Below, one piece after another: positions 49,698 to 60,535 of a DNA stretch of 64,000 nt (the stretch's first letter is position 1; each line of letters begins with the position of its first letter). The position numbers and the translations under genes are program-made. The notes beneath the pieces are model-generated. The model did not search any database, was not told the origin of the DNA, and was given only the letters and a program-made list of their open reading frames with translations. The stretch is from assembly GCA_020064725.1 (NCBI GenBank), contig JAGTWJ010000001.1, positions 4,526,001 through 4,590,000 on the forward strand, written 5' to 3'. This DNA is from Drechslerella dactyloides. Lineage: Eukaryota; Ascomycota; Orbiliomycetes; Orbiliales; Orbiliaceae.

Positions 49698-50261
49698 TCA
49701 GTACCAATCTTCAGCCTCGTCATCAAAATCATCTTCCGCCTCAGACTCAAACTTGGCCTTCTTCGGGACACGTCCGCGAATTACCTGCCTGCCGCGCTTT
49801 CGTTTACTCGAAGGTGAAGATTTGAAGACGTCTTCATCCTTGACGTCGTCTTGCTTGACGCTATCATCGTCGTCCGTGAGAGGTGGGGATTTGACACCCT
49901 TCCTAGGGGTCGACTCGACGGAGCTTCCGCCGAAGGAAACCCCATGCGCCTTCATCAGGCGAGCATATCGTTTCTGTCTAAAAATTGAAATCTACGTCAG
50001 TGACCTACTTTCATAGACAAAGAACTCCAAAACCCGGATCGGAGAGTGCCTGCTGTTTTACTTACGCAGCTTTTCGGTTGACAATGCCACGCTCTTTGGC
50101 CACGAGGTTGAAGTCAGGCTACATTTGAAGACTTGTAAGCTCGGGCCACCATTATAGCTTACAGGTCAAGTTGTGACACTTACCTTCCCGTTCGTTGCAT
50201 TTTTGATGCAGCTGATCAGGAACAAAAACTGATCTTCAGAAGTTGCATTTCCTTGTGCCAT
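49698..50261 (-). CDS. Small Myb/SANT-like nuclear protein (paralogue A)
   Basis: Three exons (50261-50184, 50118-50066, 49977-49698) sum to 411 nt, 136 aa. The N-terminus SEDQFLFLISCIKNATNGK, DFNLVAKERGIVNRKAA and QKRYARLMKAHG form three helices in the pattern of the fungal Myb/SANT-like domain found in many small ascomycete proteins. The tail is acidic (DDDDSVKQDDVKDED), then basic with an AT-hook-like KRGRQVIRGRVPKKAK, and ends EAEDDFDDEAEDWY. The helix-turn-helix plus basic tail suggests DNA or chromatin binding in the nucleus; that is inference. It is the most canonical of five related genes in the next 13 kb, all on the same strand. No specific function is known to me. Confidence 0.75.
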
Positions 50262-51325
50262 CGTGCTTATTGGGAGTAAATAAGGTGATGCCGAAAATAT
50301 CGAAATATCAAGTGTGTGAGAAAGATATCTTGTAATTTGCGAGACGACTGCAGGTCAGAGATGAACCAGACGGACAAAGACGGATTGCCAGTTCTTTATA
50401 GACTTCTGCGCCACCAACTTTGCCTATAGTTCTCGAACCAGACGAGTCCGTGGATGCGGGAGGAACCAACGGGCTCTTCTCCCAAATTCTATCTTGCAGA
50501 CTCCCAGAATCAATGGCCAAACCAACTTCGCCGTAAACTCGGGCATTGAGTACCGAATAACCTACCGTCCGACTTTACTGAGCGTTATAGTCACAGGACC
50601 ATCCCGACAGATATGGATCCAGTATCATAGCTGTCTATGCATTGGGCGTTCGCCCACCACACATGATGTATGCCGCGGTCACACAGCGTGCGTTTTCCTA
50701 ATCAGGATGTGTGATTGGGATCGATTGTGCTGGGAGACTCCATTTGCTTCCCGGGTCCGTGCTGCCCCCCCAGAGCCCGGGTGCCCGCCTCGATCAACAA
50801 CATGCAACAGGACCTGGCCCACCTATAGCTCCCCCGTTATAGCTCCTGGAGCTCCTGCGGATCCCGTTGCCATCCCATGAATCGATAAATACAGGTGCTA
50901 TGACATATGCATGCAAATGAGCGTGGAGGTACTCCAGCTGCAGCCCCGCTACGCGAAGGGCAGTTTGGGATCGGCTTGTACTCACGGCTAGATCCGATGC
51001 ACGATGCAAGCTGGACGGAATGCAGGCGACTAGTAACTGAGAACAGGTTTTGATAATGAGGCTGCACAAAGTGTCGTGACATTATAATCGCTCGGACTAT
51101 CGATCCTAAATCACATGATATCATATATCGTACGGCGCCGCGGCCGTCTCCACGCTGCACTTTGCTATCCATTCCTCGTCCTACAGCCTTCCCTGATGAT
51201 CGTGATGGAAAAATGAATCCGTACTCCGCGGTAACCAAAATCTGCAAACAGAGTATTCCCAATCCGTGAAAAATAACAAGGCTTTGATAAGAATACAGGT
51301 GTGCCAAATTATAGATAAATCCGTC
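50262..51325. other. Spacer between paralogues A and B
   Basis: A few short ORFs (up to 156 codons, minus) without recognisable features. No gene is supported. Confidence 0.5.
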
Positions 51326-51937
51326 CTACTCGCGATAGTCGTCTTCTGAGTCGCCGTTGTAACCCGTGCCTCCGTTAGATAGCTTGGACTCCGACTTCAC
51401 CTCAACTTTTGTCTCTTGCTCGATACCCTTGACCGGCGTTGATGCCGTAACAGGCCTAATGTTAGAATCATCGTCCGAGTCGAGCAAATCGATAATCATG
51501 GGCTTGGCGGGCGTGCCTTTGCCGCTCCTCCCACGGCTGTTCCCTCTCCCGTTTGTAGACTTGGTAGGTGTGGGCGTTGGCGTGGAGCCCTCGATCATCC
51601 TCGCCTTCTTCTTAGCCGGCGTGATGGGCTCTTCATCGTCCACTTCGTCGTCGAAAAGGCCCCTAGCCTTTCCTTTCGAGCTTGAGCCGCCGCCTGCACC
51701 TCGTTTCTTTGGCGTAGGTCTGGGAGGTGTATCGGGTCGCATACCTCCCTCAACTTCCTGGCGAAGCTTCTCTGCACGCTTGCGAATTGGACGCATGCAG
51801 CCTTGGATGGCATCGTAGGTTGCGCCATCACCAAAGTAGACGGCCATAGCCTTGTAGTCTGGTTTCAGGGCCGGGTGCGCAGCCAACAGTGCGGCCAGCA
51901 ACTTGACGTAGTTCTCAGAGGACCAGGAGATCGGCAT
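51326..51937 (-). CDS. Myb/SANT-like nuclear protein (paralogue B)
   Basis: Single-exon ORF of 203 aa. The first 60 residues (MPISWSSENYVKLLAALLAA, DYKAMAVYFGDGATYDAI, MRPIRKRAEKLRQE) follow the pattern W-[ST]-x-E-N, Leu-rich helix, His-rich turn, D-Y-K-x-x-A helix, A-I recognition helix and R-K-x-A. This is the helix-turn-helix architecture shared with paralogues D and E. The rest is low-complexity: Lys/Pro/Thr-rich basic patches (TPKKRG, PAKKKAR), an RGN-SRGRSGKG stretch resembling a weak AT-hook, and a short sequence MIIDLLDSDDD that looks like a SUMO-interacting motif. It ends GDSEDDYRE. Nuclear DNA-associated function is inferred. Confidence 0.7.
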   Translation of the reverse strand: MPISWSSENYVKLLAALLAAHPALKPDYKAMAVYFGDGATYDAIQGCMRPIRKRAEKLRQEVEGGMRPDTPPRPTPKKRGAGGGSSSKGKARGLFDDEVDDEEPITPAKKKARMIEGSTPTPTPTKSTNGRGNSRGRSGKGTPAKPMIIDLLDSDDDSNIRPVTASTPVKGIEQETKVEVKSESKLSNGGTGYNGDSEDDYRE

Positions 51938-53368
51938 TGCGGATGAAAAATGCTGACTAGAATGTTGCCCGTAGGTGTGTAGCCAAACTCAAGAGAGGAG
52001 CAGACTGGTTCCCGCTCTTTTCTCGTATGCTCGAGTAAGGGCGCCTTTAAATCGGCCGAGCTGCTGCAGGGAAAACCGTCGTCGGCGACCAGGGACAGAG
52101 GTCTGTGACTTCAGGCAGTAAACCAAGTGCACCCCTCACAGGGAACAGTATTGAGGCGCTACCAGAAGTACCAAAAATCAGGCACTGTCGATGTTGATGT
52201 ACCGAAAACAAGAAGTGATACCAACGTCACAGTGCCTCCAACTTGGAAAATTCGAGCATGCGCCGAGCGACCAGAACCTGCTAGTATCTTCATTCATCCA
52301 CTTCATTCCTGCAGGACCAGATCACATGGACTCGGGCCGGAGATCTGCCGCGCACTTTGTAGAAGTTTGCAAGTACTGTTAACTGTTGTTGCCCAACGTT
52401 ATCCCACACTCCAAATCGAGGACCGGGACTTGAGCGAAGCGACGGACGTCCGAGCAGGTTTGTAATGCATGCGAATGCCTCAGCGCTCGCCGACGAGATC
52501 AGCTACACATGACGCATGCATGCACATGCAAGAGCGGCAGGATGGCCAGGAGCTCGAGACAGAAAGAGTGGGTGACGGTGGCGATGCGATACGGCCGACG
52601 AGGCGGTAGGGACAGCGATGGGTGCGGATGGGCTGATGTCCTGGACTGGATGATTCCCCGTCCATTGGCAGCGAGATGTTGGCGCGGGATTCAATCGGCC
52701 CCTGTTGAATGCGCCGAAAAAGAAACGACGACAGGGGTGTCCTGCTATACCCGGGCCCATGGCACGCGAACGTAGCCCGAACGCCCGGGGCTGTTGGATT
52801 TTTGAGCAGACCACGGAACATGCAAACACAACTACCCTGGCAAGCCATCATATCATCCTTCAGTCTACTAGCAAGTTTGTTTCTTTTGAGGCTTCCAAGA
52901 TCGGATAAGAATGATTCCGCGCATGTTGCCTTCCTCCAGCTTAGTATACTCTGCAGCTCTGTCAATTGGTGTCACATGAATTTAGGCGTATCCACCAGTA
53001 CTAGTACTACGTACTAGTATATGAGCTTATATCTTGTTTCCTTCGCGAATTCGCGTACACGCATAAGGCTGGGGAATACGGAAGGAACAGATATTTAGAG
53101 CTAGGGTCTTGTAATCCAGACCCTCTCTTTTACAGTGGATTTGGCTTGTGAGGCCACGTAGCCAAGATGCTTTCGAACTCAATCTGATGAGGGCAACTGA
53201 TGCGATTGCATTGAGAAATTCGAAAAAACTAGCTACAGGACCGGTAATTTGGTGAACGAGGCCAGGGTAGATATGTATATTTCGATGCAAATTGGTGCAG
53301 CCTGGTCTCGCAAGCTAAACCCACGCAGCTCCAGGGAGGGTCTGGTTTACGAGACCAGTGCAGCTAGT
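51938..53368. other. Spacer between paralogue B and the orphan ORF
   Basis: Contains a 161-codon minus ORF (52480-52965) with overlapping plus ORFs. It is Ser/Pro/Cys-rich without domain features and is not accepted as a gene. Confidence 0.5.
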
Positions 53369-54166
53369 TTATATATATGTTGCCGCAGATGTATTCGTGC
53401 TGACCTGTCGGATGCTAACGCCCGTCGAACATGCACAGCCAGTACAGCTGCAGCCAGCTTTCAGGCTCATGTCACTCCCACCACCGCTTTCGCTACCCAT
53501 ATCGCCGGATGTCGACATATCCGTACCGAAGACCGGTCTCAAGAGCTGCCTGGAGTATGGGCCCGTTAAAACGATACCTCTCTCGTGATGCACCACTTTC
53601 CCGCGACTTGAACGCCACGGTATATACCACTGTGGTGATGACATCCTCCGCCGGATCTCCTGGAAACGCTCTCTTTGTCGATTACAGAAATGCTGGTATC
53701 GTGCCTTCCAAGTAGGTAGAAAGATTCCTTGCTCCAGCTCATGCATGTACAGTAATGGTGGCCGTACACCCTTCAGCCTCATCATCATTCTGATGAAATC
53801 AAAGTCAAAGCCCCGCATTCTCTCGTAGACTAGGATCCAGATAACCGCAGTGTCCTCCATACTACTGAATTCGTGGCCCTTGATATCGTTTAGATTGATC
53901 AGTTCCTTCGTTACTGGGTTGTAAAGTCCGTCTGCATCGTGTTGCTCATATATTGTGTCCTTCAGCCAGCGATGCAGGCTGAACCGATTCAGGCCGTGGC
54001 CGGGAGAAAACGGGATAGATATGATAATTTTGTCAGCCCATGTGCAACCCATCTCACCCGCGCGGCGGCCCGTGATACGGAGAAATGCTGTAGGCGCTGA
54101 CGATTTTGATGCAAGTGGGGTGAGACACATAGTGTCCGGATATCGAATCCACCTAATACTCCTCAT
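53369..54166 (-). CDS. Orphan hypothetical protein, 265 aa
   Basis: An open frame with protein-like composition in its middle: WADKIIISIPFSPGHGLNRF, YNPVTKELINLNDIKGHEF, EDTAVIWILVYERMRGFDFD and YMHELEQGIFLPTWKARYQH. The last 60 residues become Ser/Gly/Cys-rich and less convincing, so the true C-terminus may be spliced. The first 35 residues are Arg-rich and the true start may be an internal Met (for example at GEMGCTWADK). No signal peptide or transmembrane helix is seen. I do not recognise the family. It lies between paralogues B and C, next to an AT-rich stretch. Confidence 0.4.
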   Translation of the reverse strand: MRSIRWIRYPDTMCLTPLASKSSAPTAFLRITGRRAGEMGCTWADKIIISIPFSPGHGLNRFSLHRWLKDTIYEQHDADGLYNPVTKELINLNDIKGHEFSSMEDTAVIWILVYERMRGFDFDFIRMMMRLKGVRPPLLYMHELEQGIFLPTWKARYQHFCNRQRERFQEIRRRMSSPQWYIPWRSSRGKVVHHERGIVLTGPYSRQLLRPVFGTDMSTSGDMGSESGGGSDMSLKAGCSCTGCACSTGVSIRQVSTNTSAATYI

Positions 54167-55427
54167 CGTGCGCGTCGTAGCTTTGATCTATGTCCGGATG
54201 CACCGATGGAGTCCCGTACGTTGCTAGGAAGACGTATATATATCAAAAGCGTTCGGAGATGAAAGTCATACGCTGTCGGTGAGGGGAAGTCATCTGACGG
54301 TTGACTAGCAGGCTGCCCGTGAGATGAGCAAAGCTGTAAGTAGCGGGAATGGGTTGAGGAAACATTTGTGACTGCTGAACTTGAGTCAATTTCTGATAGC
54401 TAGCTACAGATGTCTAAACACCTTAGTCAATAACACTTGAGATGATCGATGGTTTGGTTCCGAATGATCTGGCTACAAGGCAATTTCTAGCAATTCCTAC
54501 TAAGCAAAACCTTTGATGGCTTATAAGCCAAAAAACAGCTGGGCTCCCGACTAGATTCGACATAATAAAACTTGCATTATATATGGTTTAGCTTGCGAGA
54601 CCGGTCGACCATGTTGTATCATACAAAAGGAAATAATGGTCGGGTACGACATATCAAATGAGTAGCGCCGTCCACAGTACTTATAATGCCAGATTGCAGA
54701 CTGAAAGCTGATATGAGACTGTTAATATAACTAATTCGATGTTGACACGATGTCAAAGTTGGTCTTTCGGGGAGAGTATCTAGACCATCCTAAGAGACGT
54801 AGGCACTCCAGCAAACAGCTTAAGGGAGATATTTTGCTGAGCATACAAAGCTTAAAGATCTATTGATCTAGAAACCAATGAAGAGGTGTGTTATGTGCTC
54901 TAGTACGATGAAGTCAATGCTCCGACGGCATTGATCAACCATGTATATATAACCAATCAATTGCTGGAGTTACAAACTTGGTTTTACTGGTTGACAATGG
55001 GAGGCGGACTGTTCTGAATGAGTATATATATATATACAGTTATGTAACAAATTGAGTGTGCGATACAGCGCGTCCGCGCAAGGGTGTAGGCTAAGGGGAA
55101 CACCTGCAGGGTGGACGCAAAGTACAATAGCTGAGGCCGGGTCTATGGTCTAAGGAGTAATAACAATGTGAAGCTATGAAAGCAAGATTCTATTTCCGGT
55201 TAATTTCACATTTATTTAGGACGAACTCCGAATTCGACTAAGTGATGGCTTCAGTACACTATAACAGTCTCAGTCTGGGTTGAATACTTTAGTTAAGTTG
55301 AGCACAGGCGAAGCAATAGCCGGTGTCGTTCCAAGAAAGGAAAAAGAAAGGTTACGACGACACAATTTCAACTCATCCCCAAAGCTTGCCTGACTAGGTG
55401 TATTTGATTGCTGGATTTCGATACGAC
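54167..55427. other. AT-rich ORF desert
   Basis: About 1.2 kb with no open frame of 60 codons in any frame beyond 54227. It is visibly AT-rich, with a TA dinucleotide run near 55021-55036. It could be a decayed repeat or simply non-coding. No transposase remnant was recognised by eye. Confidence 0.55.
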
Positions 55428-56670
55428 TCATGCACTTAATGTCCTTGTTAGAGTCCTACCCCTTTCCGTGTTCTCCACAATATTCTTTTCGAATATTGCG
55501 GAGAACATCGTTGCCTGGGCTTTGTTCGCCTTGTCGATCTTCGCGCTCAGAGTTTCGATACCCGCCTGGACTGATCTATGAGCCTTCTCAAAGCTCTCCC
55601 TTTCTTCTATTCGGAGGGCCTCTTGCGTCTTTCTTAACTCGACTTCTAATCTAGCAATTTTTTCTTGCAAATCAAAGATCTTTTCCTCTTGCCTTTGTGT
55701 GACTTCCTACAGCTTTAGACAGAGTTGTTCCAAGCTTGATTCCTATTCGATCAATCGATTAGCCCCGCAACTCAAATCAAGTTTCAGTCCACTCGCATAG
55801 GATCCGCAACGGAGCTTATTACTTCATTTCCTGACTTCAGGATGTGCTCTTCTAAACGATTGCTCGATATCCAAGTAAAACACGCCGTGATCAATGTCGC
55901 GAGTGCAAACACCACTGCGGGTATAGCCGTGCTGGAAACTGTTCTAATCTTTTTTCGAATATTCTCGTGTTGTCTGGTATTTAGTGTTAATAGTAGCGCT
56001 TGTATCAAGAGCTCAGGATCACATACTGAAGGTGTGACTCGATCTCAGGAGGCGTCGTTGTCAGGGGTGGTGGGTAGAGTCGTGTAGTGGTAGACAGAGC
56101 CTCTTGCTGGTATGTAGTAGTACTAGTAGTACTAGTATGCTTTGGAGTATTAGTTGCTGCTGATCGGGGGCTACGCGGACAAGTAGAGGTGTGTTTAATC
56201 TCTTTTAGGCTTTTCGAGATGGAAAGTGCTACATCGATAGATATCGATGTGGAGGCGAGATAGCTGTCGTTAGTTGTTGTGATAGTGTGATCTTGAGGGC
56301 GAGTCATTGCCATGTCATGCGCCATGGTTATGTTTATCTAATAACGTTTGTCAGCAATGCAGCTCACTTTTAAGGTCGATTCAGCCTAGATCTCTATCTC
56401 GAGATAGATTAATAGGGTAGTATACCTCTTTTTGCCGCAGATTTATTTGCTGATCTTCGATACCTATCACATTCCAAACGATTCCTGTAACGATAGATAG
56501 GATTGTCGATAGAAATGCGAAAATGGCGGCCAAAAAGACCCCCTATTATAGCTCTTTTTGAGGTTTGTAGCCTTCTCGGCCCTGGCTGCCTTCCTTTGTT
56601 CCGAGGCGCTCACATTGCCAATGTCAGTTATCATTCTGATGCTTTCTTCTGGTTCAGCCGCTTGAGACAT
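55428..56670 (-). CDS. Two-transmembrane coiled-coil protein, 314 aa (unknown family)
   Basis: Five exons (56670-56614, 56542-56426, 56337-56027, 55973-55793, 55706-55428) sum to 945 nt, 314 aa. Exon 1 encodes MSQAAEPEESIRMITDIGN. Exon 2 supplies the first membrane helix (VFLAAIFAFLSTILSIVTGI), followed by a Thr/Ser/Pro-rich loop of about 110 residues. A second helix (AIPAVVFALATLITACFTWI) follows, and then a coiled coil (EEKIFDLQEKIARLEVELRK) to the end. Read without splicing the locus looks frameshifted near 56540 and stopped at 55707. Both lesions disappear with the donor GTGAGC at 56613 and the CTGTAG acceptor at 55707. Loop and tail would be on opposite or same sides depending on topology, which is not determined. 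The function is unknown; the GTGGAC donor at 55792 is weak. Confidence 0.6.
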
Positions 56671-57539
56671 GATTGCGTCTGATCACTCTGATAGGGAGCG
56701 GTATTCTGAAGCTCTTTGAGTTTATGAAACTAATGATGGATAAGTATAAGCTAAGGCCAATACGATTTAGGATTTAGGGAACAGAATTTACCTAGGAACA
56801 GGATGGTTTTCGGGTGGTTGGCTGTGATAGGGATAGTATTTAATGCAGGACTCTCTTTAATAGCAGTGTTGCTTATCGACAGCTATATCACGATGGCATG
56901 CGTGGTCTCCAGTATTCTAGAACCTATTGGCATTCTGGAAGGCTCCGCGCTGATGCTCCAGCCCAGGCCTTCTCCCACCACTTGATTCCAGGCTATTCGA
57001 TTTCCAAATTGTTCGACTGCTCCCCAGGCTAAAATTTATGCATGCTAAGCACCCGCCATTACATAAATTTACAGACATAGCCCTTTATGTCCGGGGACTG
57101 GCTCACGAGACAATATTTTCATAACACGGACCACCACATTCCTCTTGCTCTCTGTTCGGCCATCTGAAAGCCTGGGTTACGGGACCAGTTTTATCTTCTT
57201 CCCGTAAGAGGGACTCTATACTTATGACTACAACTCTAAGGAGCATCATATGTGTGTATATAATGATTTCGTAAGTCATCACCTCATATTAGTATTCTGG
57301 GTTTTCCTGGATCTGGAGACAACGATTGATAGATATATAGTGCGCAGACATGAATTTCGGAACGCAGCTCAAATGCTATCGCTCCGTGGTCGCATAAGTA
57401 GTAGGTCATCTTCACGTATATTTAAGCTGATAATGATGCAGAATGCACGCTTCTCTAGTATGTTCCGAGGCCGGCAAATAAACTGGATAAGTCCATCAGG
57501 TGGACGGAAACACACCTAAATGACGGATGTCCAGGCTGA
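56671..57539. other. AT-rich spacer with a short hydrophobic ORF
   Basis: The plus-strand ORF 56803-56985 (60 aa) is strongly hydrophobic (GWLAVIGIVFNAGLSLIAVL) and could be an exon of a small membrane protein divergent from the two-transmembrane gene. No partner exon was found, so it is not called. The rest is AT-rich. Confidence 0.4.
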
Positions 57540-57935
57540 TCAAGCAGGAATTCGGCCATCCCATCTCCCTAGATACCACCCTAGCCAAAGCGCCCCAACG
57601 CCATCCCATAATCCGAAGCCAATGTGCACCTTCCACCCCTTCTCGTCCATAGTCCGCCGATTCGCAGCCGCAGCCGTGAAGAGCAGTATGGCAACCGCAA
57701 GCCGTATCGGCACGCTCGCATGCAGGAACTGGTTCTGCTCAATCGGCATGTGCGAGGTGCCCAGGTACGCCAAGCCTATGGTCGTCGTTGTAATACCGAG
57801 GATTGAGTTCGCGCCGCGAACCTCTGGAGATGGTCCTGGTTTGGGACTGAATGTCATCGTGAGGCCGAGGAGGGTGAGGCCGACGGAGTGGACGAGGATT
57901 GGCCATGGCAAGTTGAAGTAGCCGAGGTCGGACAT
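57540..57935 (-). CDS. Small integral membrane protein, four predicted helices, 131 aa
   Basis: Single-exon ORF. Hydrophobic segments are near residues 10-28 (PWPILVHSVGLTLLGLTMTF), 43-60 (NSILGITTTTIGLAYLGTSH), 75-90 (PIRLAVAILLFTAAAANR) and 103-122 (HIGFGLWDGVGALWLGWYLG). The pattern resembles small conserved ascomycete membrane proteins of unknown function, with a basic loop NRRTMDEKGWK between helices 3 and 4. The codon composition is GC-rich, unlike the AT-rich flanks, which supports a selected gene. The function is unknown. Confidence 0.65.
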   Translation of the reverse strand: MSDLGYFNLPWPILVHSVGLTLLGLTMTFSPKPGPSPEVRGANSILGITTTTIGLAYLGTSHMPIEQNQFLHASVPIRLAVAILLFTAAAANRRTMDEKGWKVHIGFGLWDGVGALWLGWYLGRWDGRIPA

Positions 57936-58955
57936 TATGCTGTGAACTGCTCGCCCGCGCGGCGTTGAGACTAAATCAAATTCGGAGACGCGTACGCGTG
58001 TGATAAATCTTTGGATTGATCCGATCTCTTGGGCTGCGCTGGTTGGTATCTGACGGATATCGCGCGGAGCTTAGCTTATGCGATAATCGTGCCCTAGGTT
58101 TGCGAGAAGGATTGGTGTCAAACTTTCAGATATCCCAGGCATGTACTGTAACCGATTGGTACTAATTGGCATGTCTACCCCACGTACCTGCGATGTCTTG
58201 GAGTCCGGAAGCTCCTGTGATGACATGTCAGCATGCAAGCCACCCTTGTCATGTTCGTCGTTGTACGAAGCTGTTATCAAATGCAACGTCAGCGGTGGTC
58301 CCATGTGTGTTGTGCCTACTGGAATCCAGCTGCCGTCCATATACGCCGGTATACCGTACTGTACCTCGATATTGCGTTAGATCTCTAGCATAACCCCGCC
58401 GATATCAACGGCGTCTCATTCTCTCTTATAGCTGGTTTTTGAGAGCCTAACATTTAGTTTGGTTTTAAATTCACTAGCTCTATGTATTTAGTAGATCTTA
58501 TGAATCCAACTAAGAGCGTGCAATAGGATTGAACGTTTCTCTGCCTCTTAAACTAGGTAACCACGACGGCAAAGGGCTAGACTACGGTTTCTTATTATAA
58601 AAATTCTCAATCCCAACTAAATTCAGCACGGGGTTTTTCAAAGCCAAAGCTACCTAATAGCTCAGATAAAGGAAATGCGCATGAAATTACCACAAAGGCT
58701 GATGTCAAGACAATTTTTCTTTCCGGATCTCGAATATAAGGCAGAGATGTGACATGATTTCAGTTAGTGTGTGAATAGTAACATTCAGCTCGACGCCCGG
58801 CATCAACTTTTAAAATCCATAGTCAAACGAACGACTCCAGTCTGACCCATTAATTGCAACCTCAATGTTAAATAATCAACCTTGCTATAAACAGCACGAA
58901 ATCTCCCTTCAAGTCCTTTCGACCTCTCAAATCCTAGATCCAGTCAAGCGTATCT
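57936..58955. other. Spacer before paralogue C
   Basis: 58.39-58.95 kb is AT-rich and has no ORF. The plus ORFs at 58.14-58.39 kb overlap in two frames and are not supported. Confidence 0.55.
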
Positions 58956-59507
58956 TCACTCCGTGAAACGCTCATCCTCAGAGCCCTCATCGTATCTGTT
59001 CACTATCTTTGCATAGTCACCCTTCTCAAGCTTCACGCTGCGACGTGGCATTATCTTCGTCGGCGGTGTTTCTGGCTCGATGGACGATGGCCCGGTCTCC
59101 TCTTCACCTTCAGTGCCATAATCGTCTCGAAGAGAAGGAACGCCGTCGTCATCACTGTCGCTAAACATGCGGGGCGTCAATGGTTCCTCATCACTAGTGT
59201 CTTCGTCCTTGATGCTCCTCTTCTTCCCACCTTTCCCAACTCGCTTCTTCTTGGAAGGAGAGGTGGTCTCAGATGTGGAAGGGCGTTTCTTGCTAGGAGT
59301 TGAGAATGGAGACTCCCCGCCTTCGGTCTTCGCGCGTAGCTCTGCGGCCTTTTTGCGGAGGGTGTAGAGGCGCCAGCCGACATTGTTCTTGGTCAAGCCT
59401 GCGTAGGCAGCAACCTTTGCGTTATCGACGCCTGGAGAGGCGGCGAGGACTGCCAGAAGGAGGTTCTGGTCCGCCTGTGGCGTCCACTGCATGTGCTGCT
59501 TGCCCAT
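58956..59507 (-). CDS. Myb/SANT-like nuclear protein (paralogue C)
   Basis: Single-exon ORF of 183 aa. The N-terminal domain reads MQWTPQADQNLLLAVLAASP, NAKVAAYAGLTKNNVGWRLY, TLRKKAAELRAKT: Trp-Thr start, Leu-rich helix 1, helix 2 with Val-Ala-Ala, and recognition helix with the L-R-K-K-A-x-E-L end also seen in paralogue B. A basic stretch follows (PSKKRPS, SPSKKKRVGKGGKKR), typical of nuclear localisation signals. Then comes an acidic/Ser region (DTSDEEPLTPRMFSDSDDD) with candidate CK2 and CDK sites. The C-terminus is DEGSEDERFTE. Chromatin or DNA binding is inferred from the fold only. Confidence 0.7.
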   Translation of the reverse strand: MGKQHMQWTPQADQNLLLAVLAASPGVDNAKVAAYAGLTKNNVGWRLYTLRKKAAELRAKTEGGESPFSTPSKKRPSTSETTSPSKKKRVGKGGKKRSIKDEDTSDEEPLTPRMFSDSDDDGVPSLRDDYGTEGEEETGPSSIEPETPPTKIMPRRSVKLEKGDYAKIVNRYDEGSEDERFTE

Positions 59508-60535
59508 ATTGAGGTATCCTGTGTTCTACTAGAGAGGATAGCAAGTGCAACGAAGCTTCGAGTAAGCGTCTATTATCACAAGTTTCTCACTTGAGATTAT
59601 ATACGAACGTGCGCATACCTCTTAGTGAGAGTTGCCTTTGTGAAGAGATGTCGTTTTGTATAACTTGATTATAGTTTACCGATCGATATTGATTGAAGAC
59701 CTGATTTGGAGACTAGACCGACTCGATCGAGGGTAGAAACGTCTGGTATTTATGCTCCTGGGCCCCATCTGCGTAGCCATATATTCCTACAGAGGTCAGC
59801 GTTGTCCAACGCTACCACGGGGTTCTGGGGCTTACCGTGCTCCGGTCTCCCAAGACCCTTCTCCCCGGGCCCGGCGTGTAAGGATATCATCCCGGGACAG
59901 GGGTACTGTTGGAACGGCACACCCAACACACAAATTAATACAACCGCTATACCGGCTGGTCTGGACCCATTCAAATATTTTTATAGGCGAAGGCGGGGTG
60001 GACCTTTGGCCATCCCGGAACCGTGGATTCGATTCCCTATGGCGCGCAGCGGACCCCTTACGTATGTGGGCGTGGTCTGAGTGTTTTGCAGTGGTTCCTT
60101 CCATTTCAATCCCTCGTACCGAGAACCGATTCTGTTCGATTCGATTCGTCCGATGTGCTTGTGGGTGGCATGTCATGCATGTCCGTGCACTGCACTGCAC
60201 CCCTCCTCATGGATGTTGGATCTTCGTCCATGCCATGCCGCTCCACTGTGCATTTAACTCCTTCAGCTCCGAATGTTAGGATGCACTCCGAAGGTTCCGT
60301 TCGCACATCATGGATTTGGTTCCCAAAGTAAGTACATCATGAAGGTTCTTGCCGGGCTTACGTTCCGTCACATGACATCAGTTACAATATAGACATCCTA
60401 TTAAAGTTCCTACAGCCGAAGAGATAAGGAAAAAAAGAAAGCTACTTCGCATTGCATCGGCAACTGCACGAACGGCACGATACCGCATGGCAACCGATCA
60501 GGGTCTAAATCTCCTAAAGACGGCCATTATCCTCG
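59508..60535. other. Spacer between paralogues C and D, with possible secreted-peptide remnant
   Basis: A plus ORF at 59706-60080 contains a peptide with Cys residues and two N-glycosylation sequons (CKDIIPGQGYCWNGT, then NTQINTT), which might be an exon of an old secreted-protein gene. A second plus frame and a minus frame are open over the same DNA, so no gene is called. Confidence 0.35.

Noticed and set aside
52480..52965. 161-codon minus ORF between paralogue B and the orphan ORF
   Set aside because: No domain, irregular composition, and overlapped by several plus ORFs.
56530..56550. Frameshift in a G run, suggesting a pseudogene
   Set aside because: The intron with donor GTGAGC at 56613 and acceptor TAG at 56543 joins the frames without any lesion.
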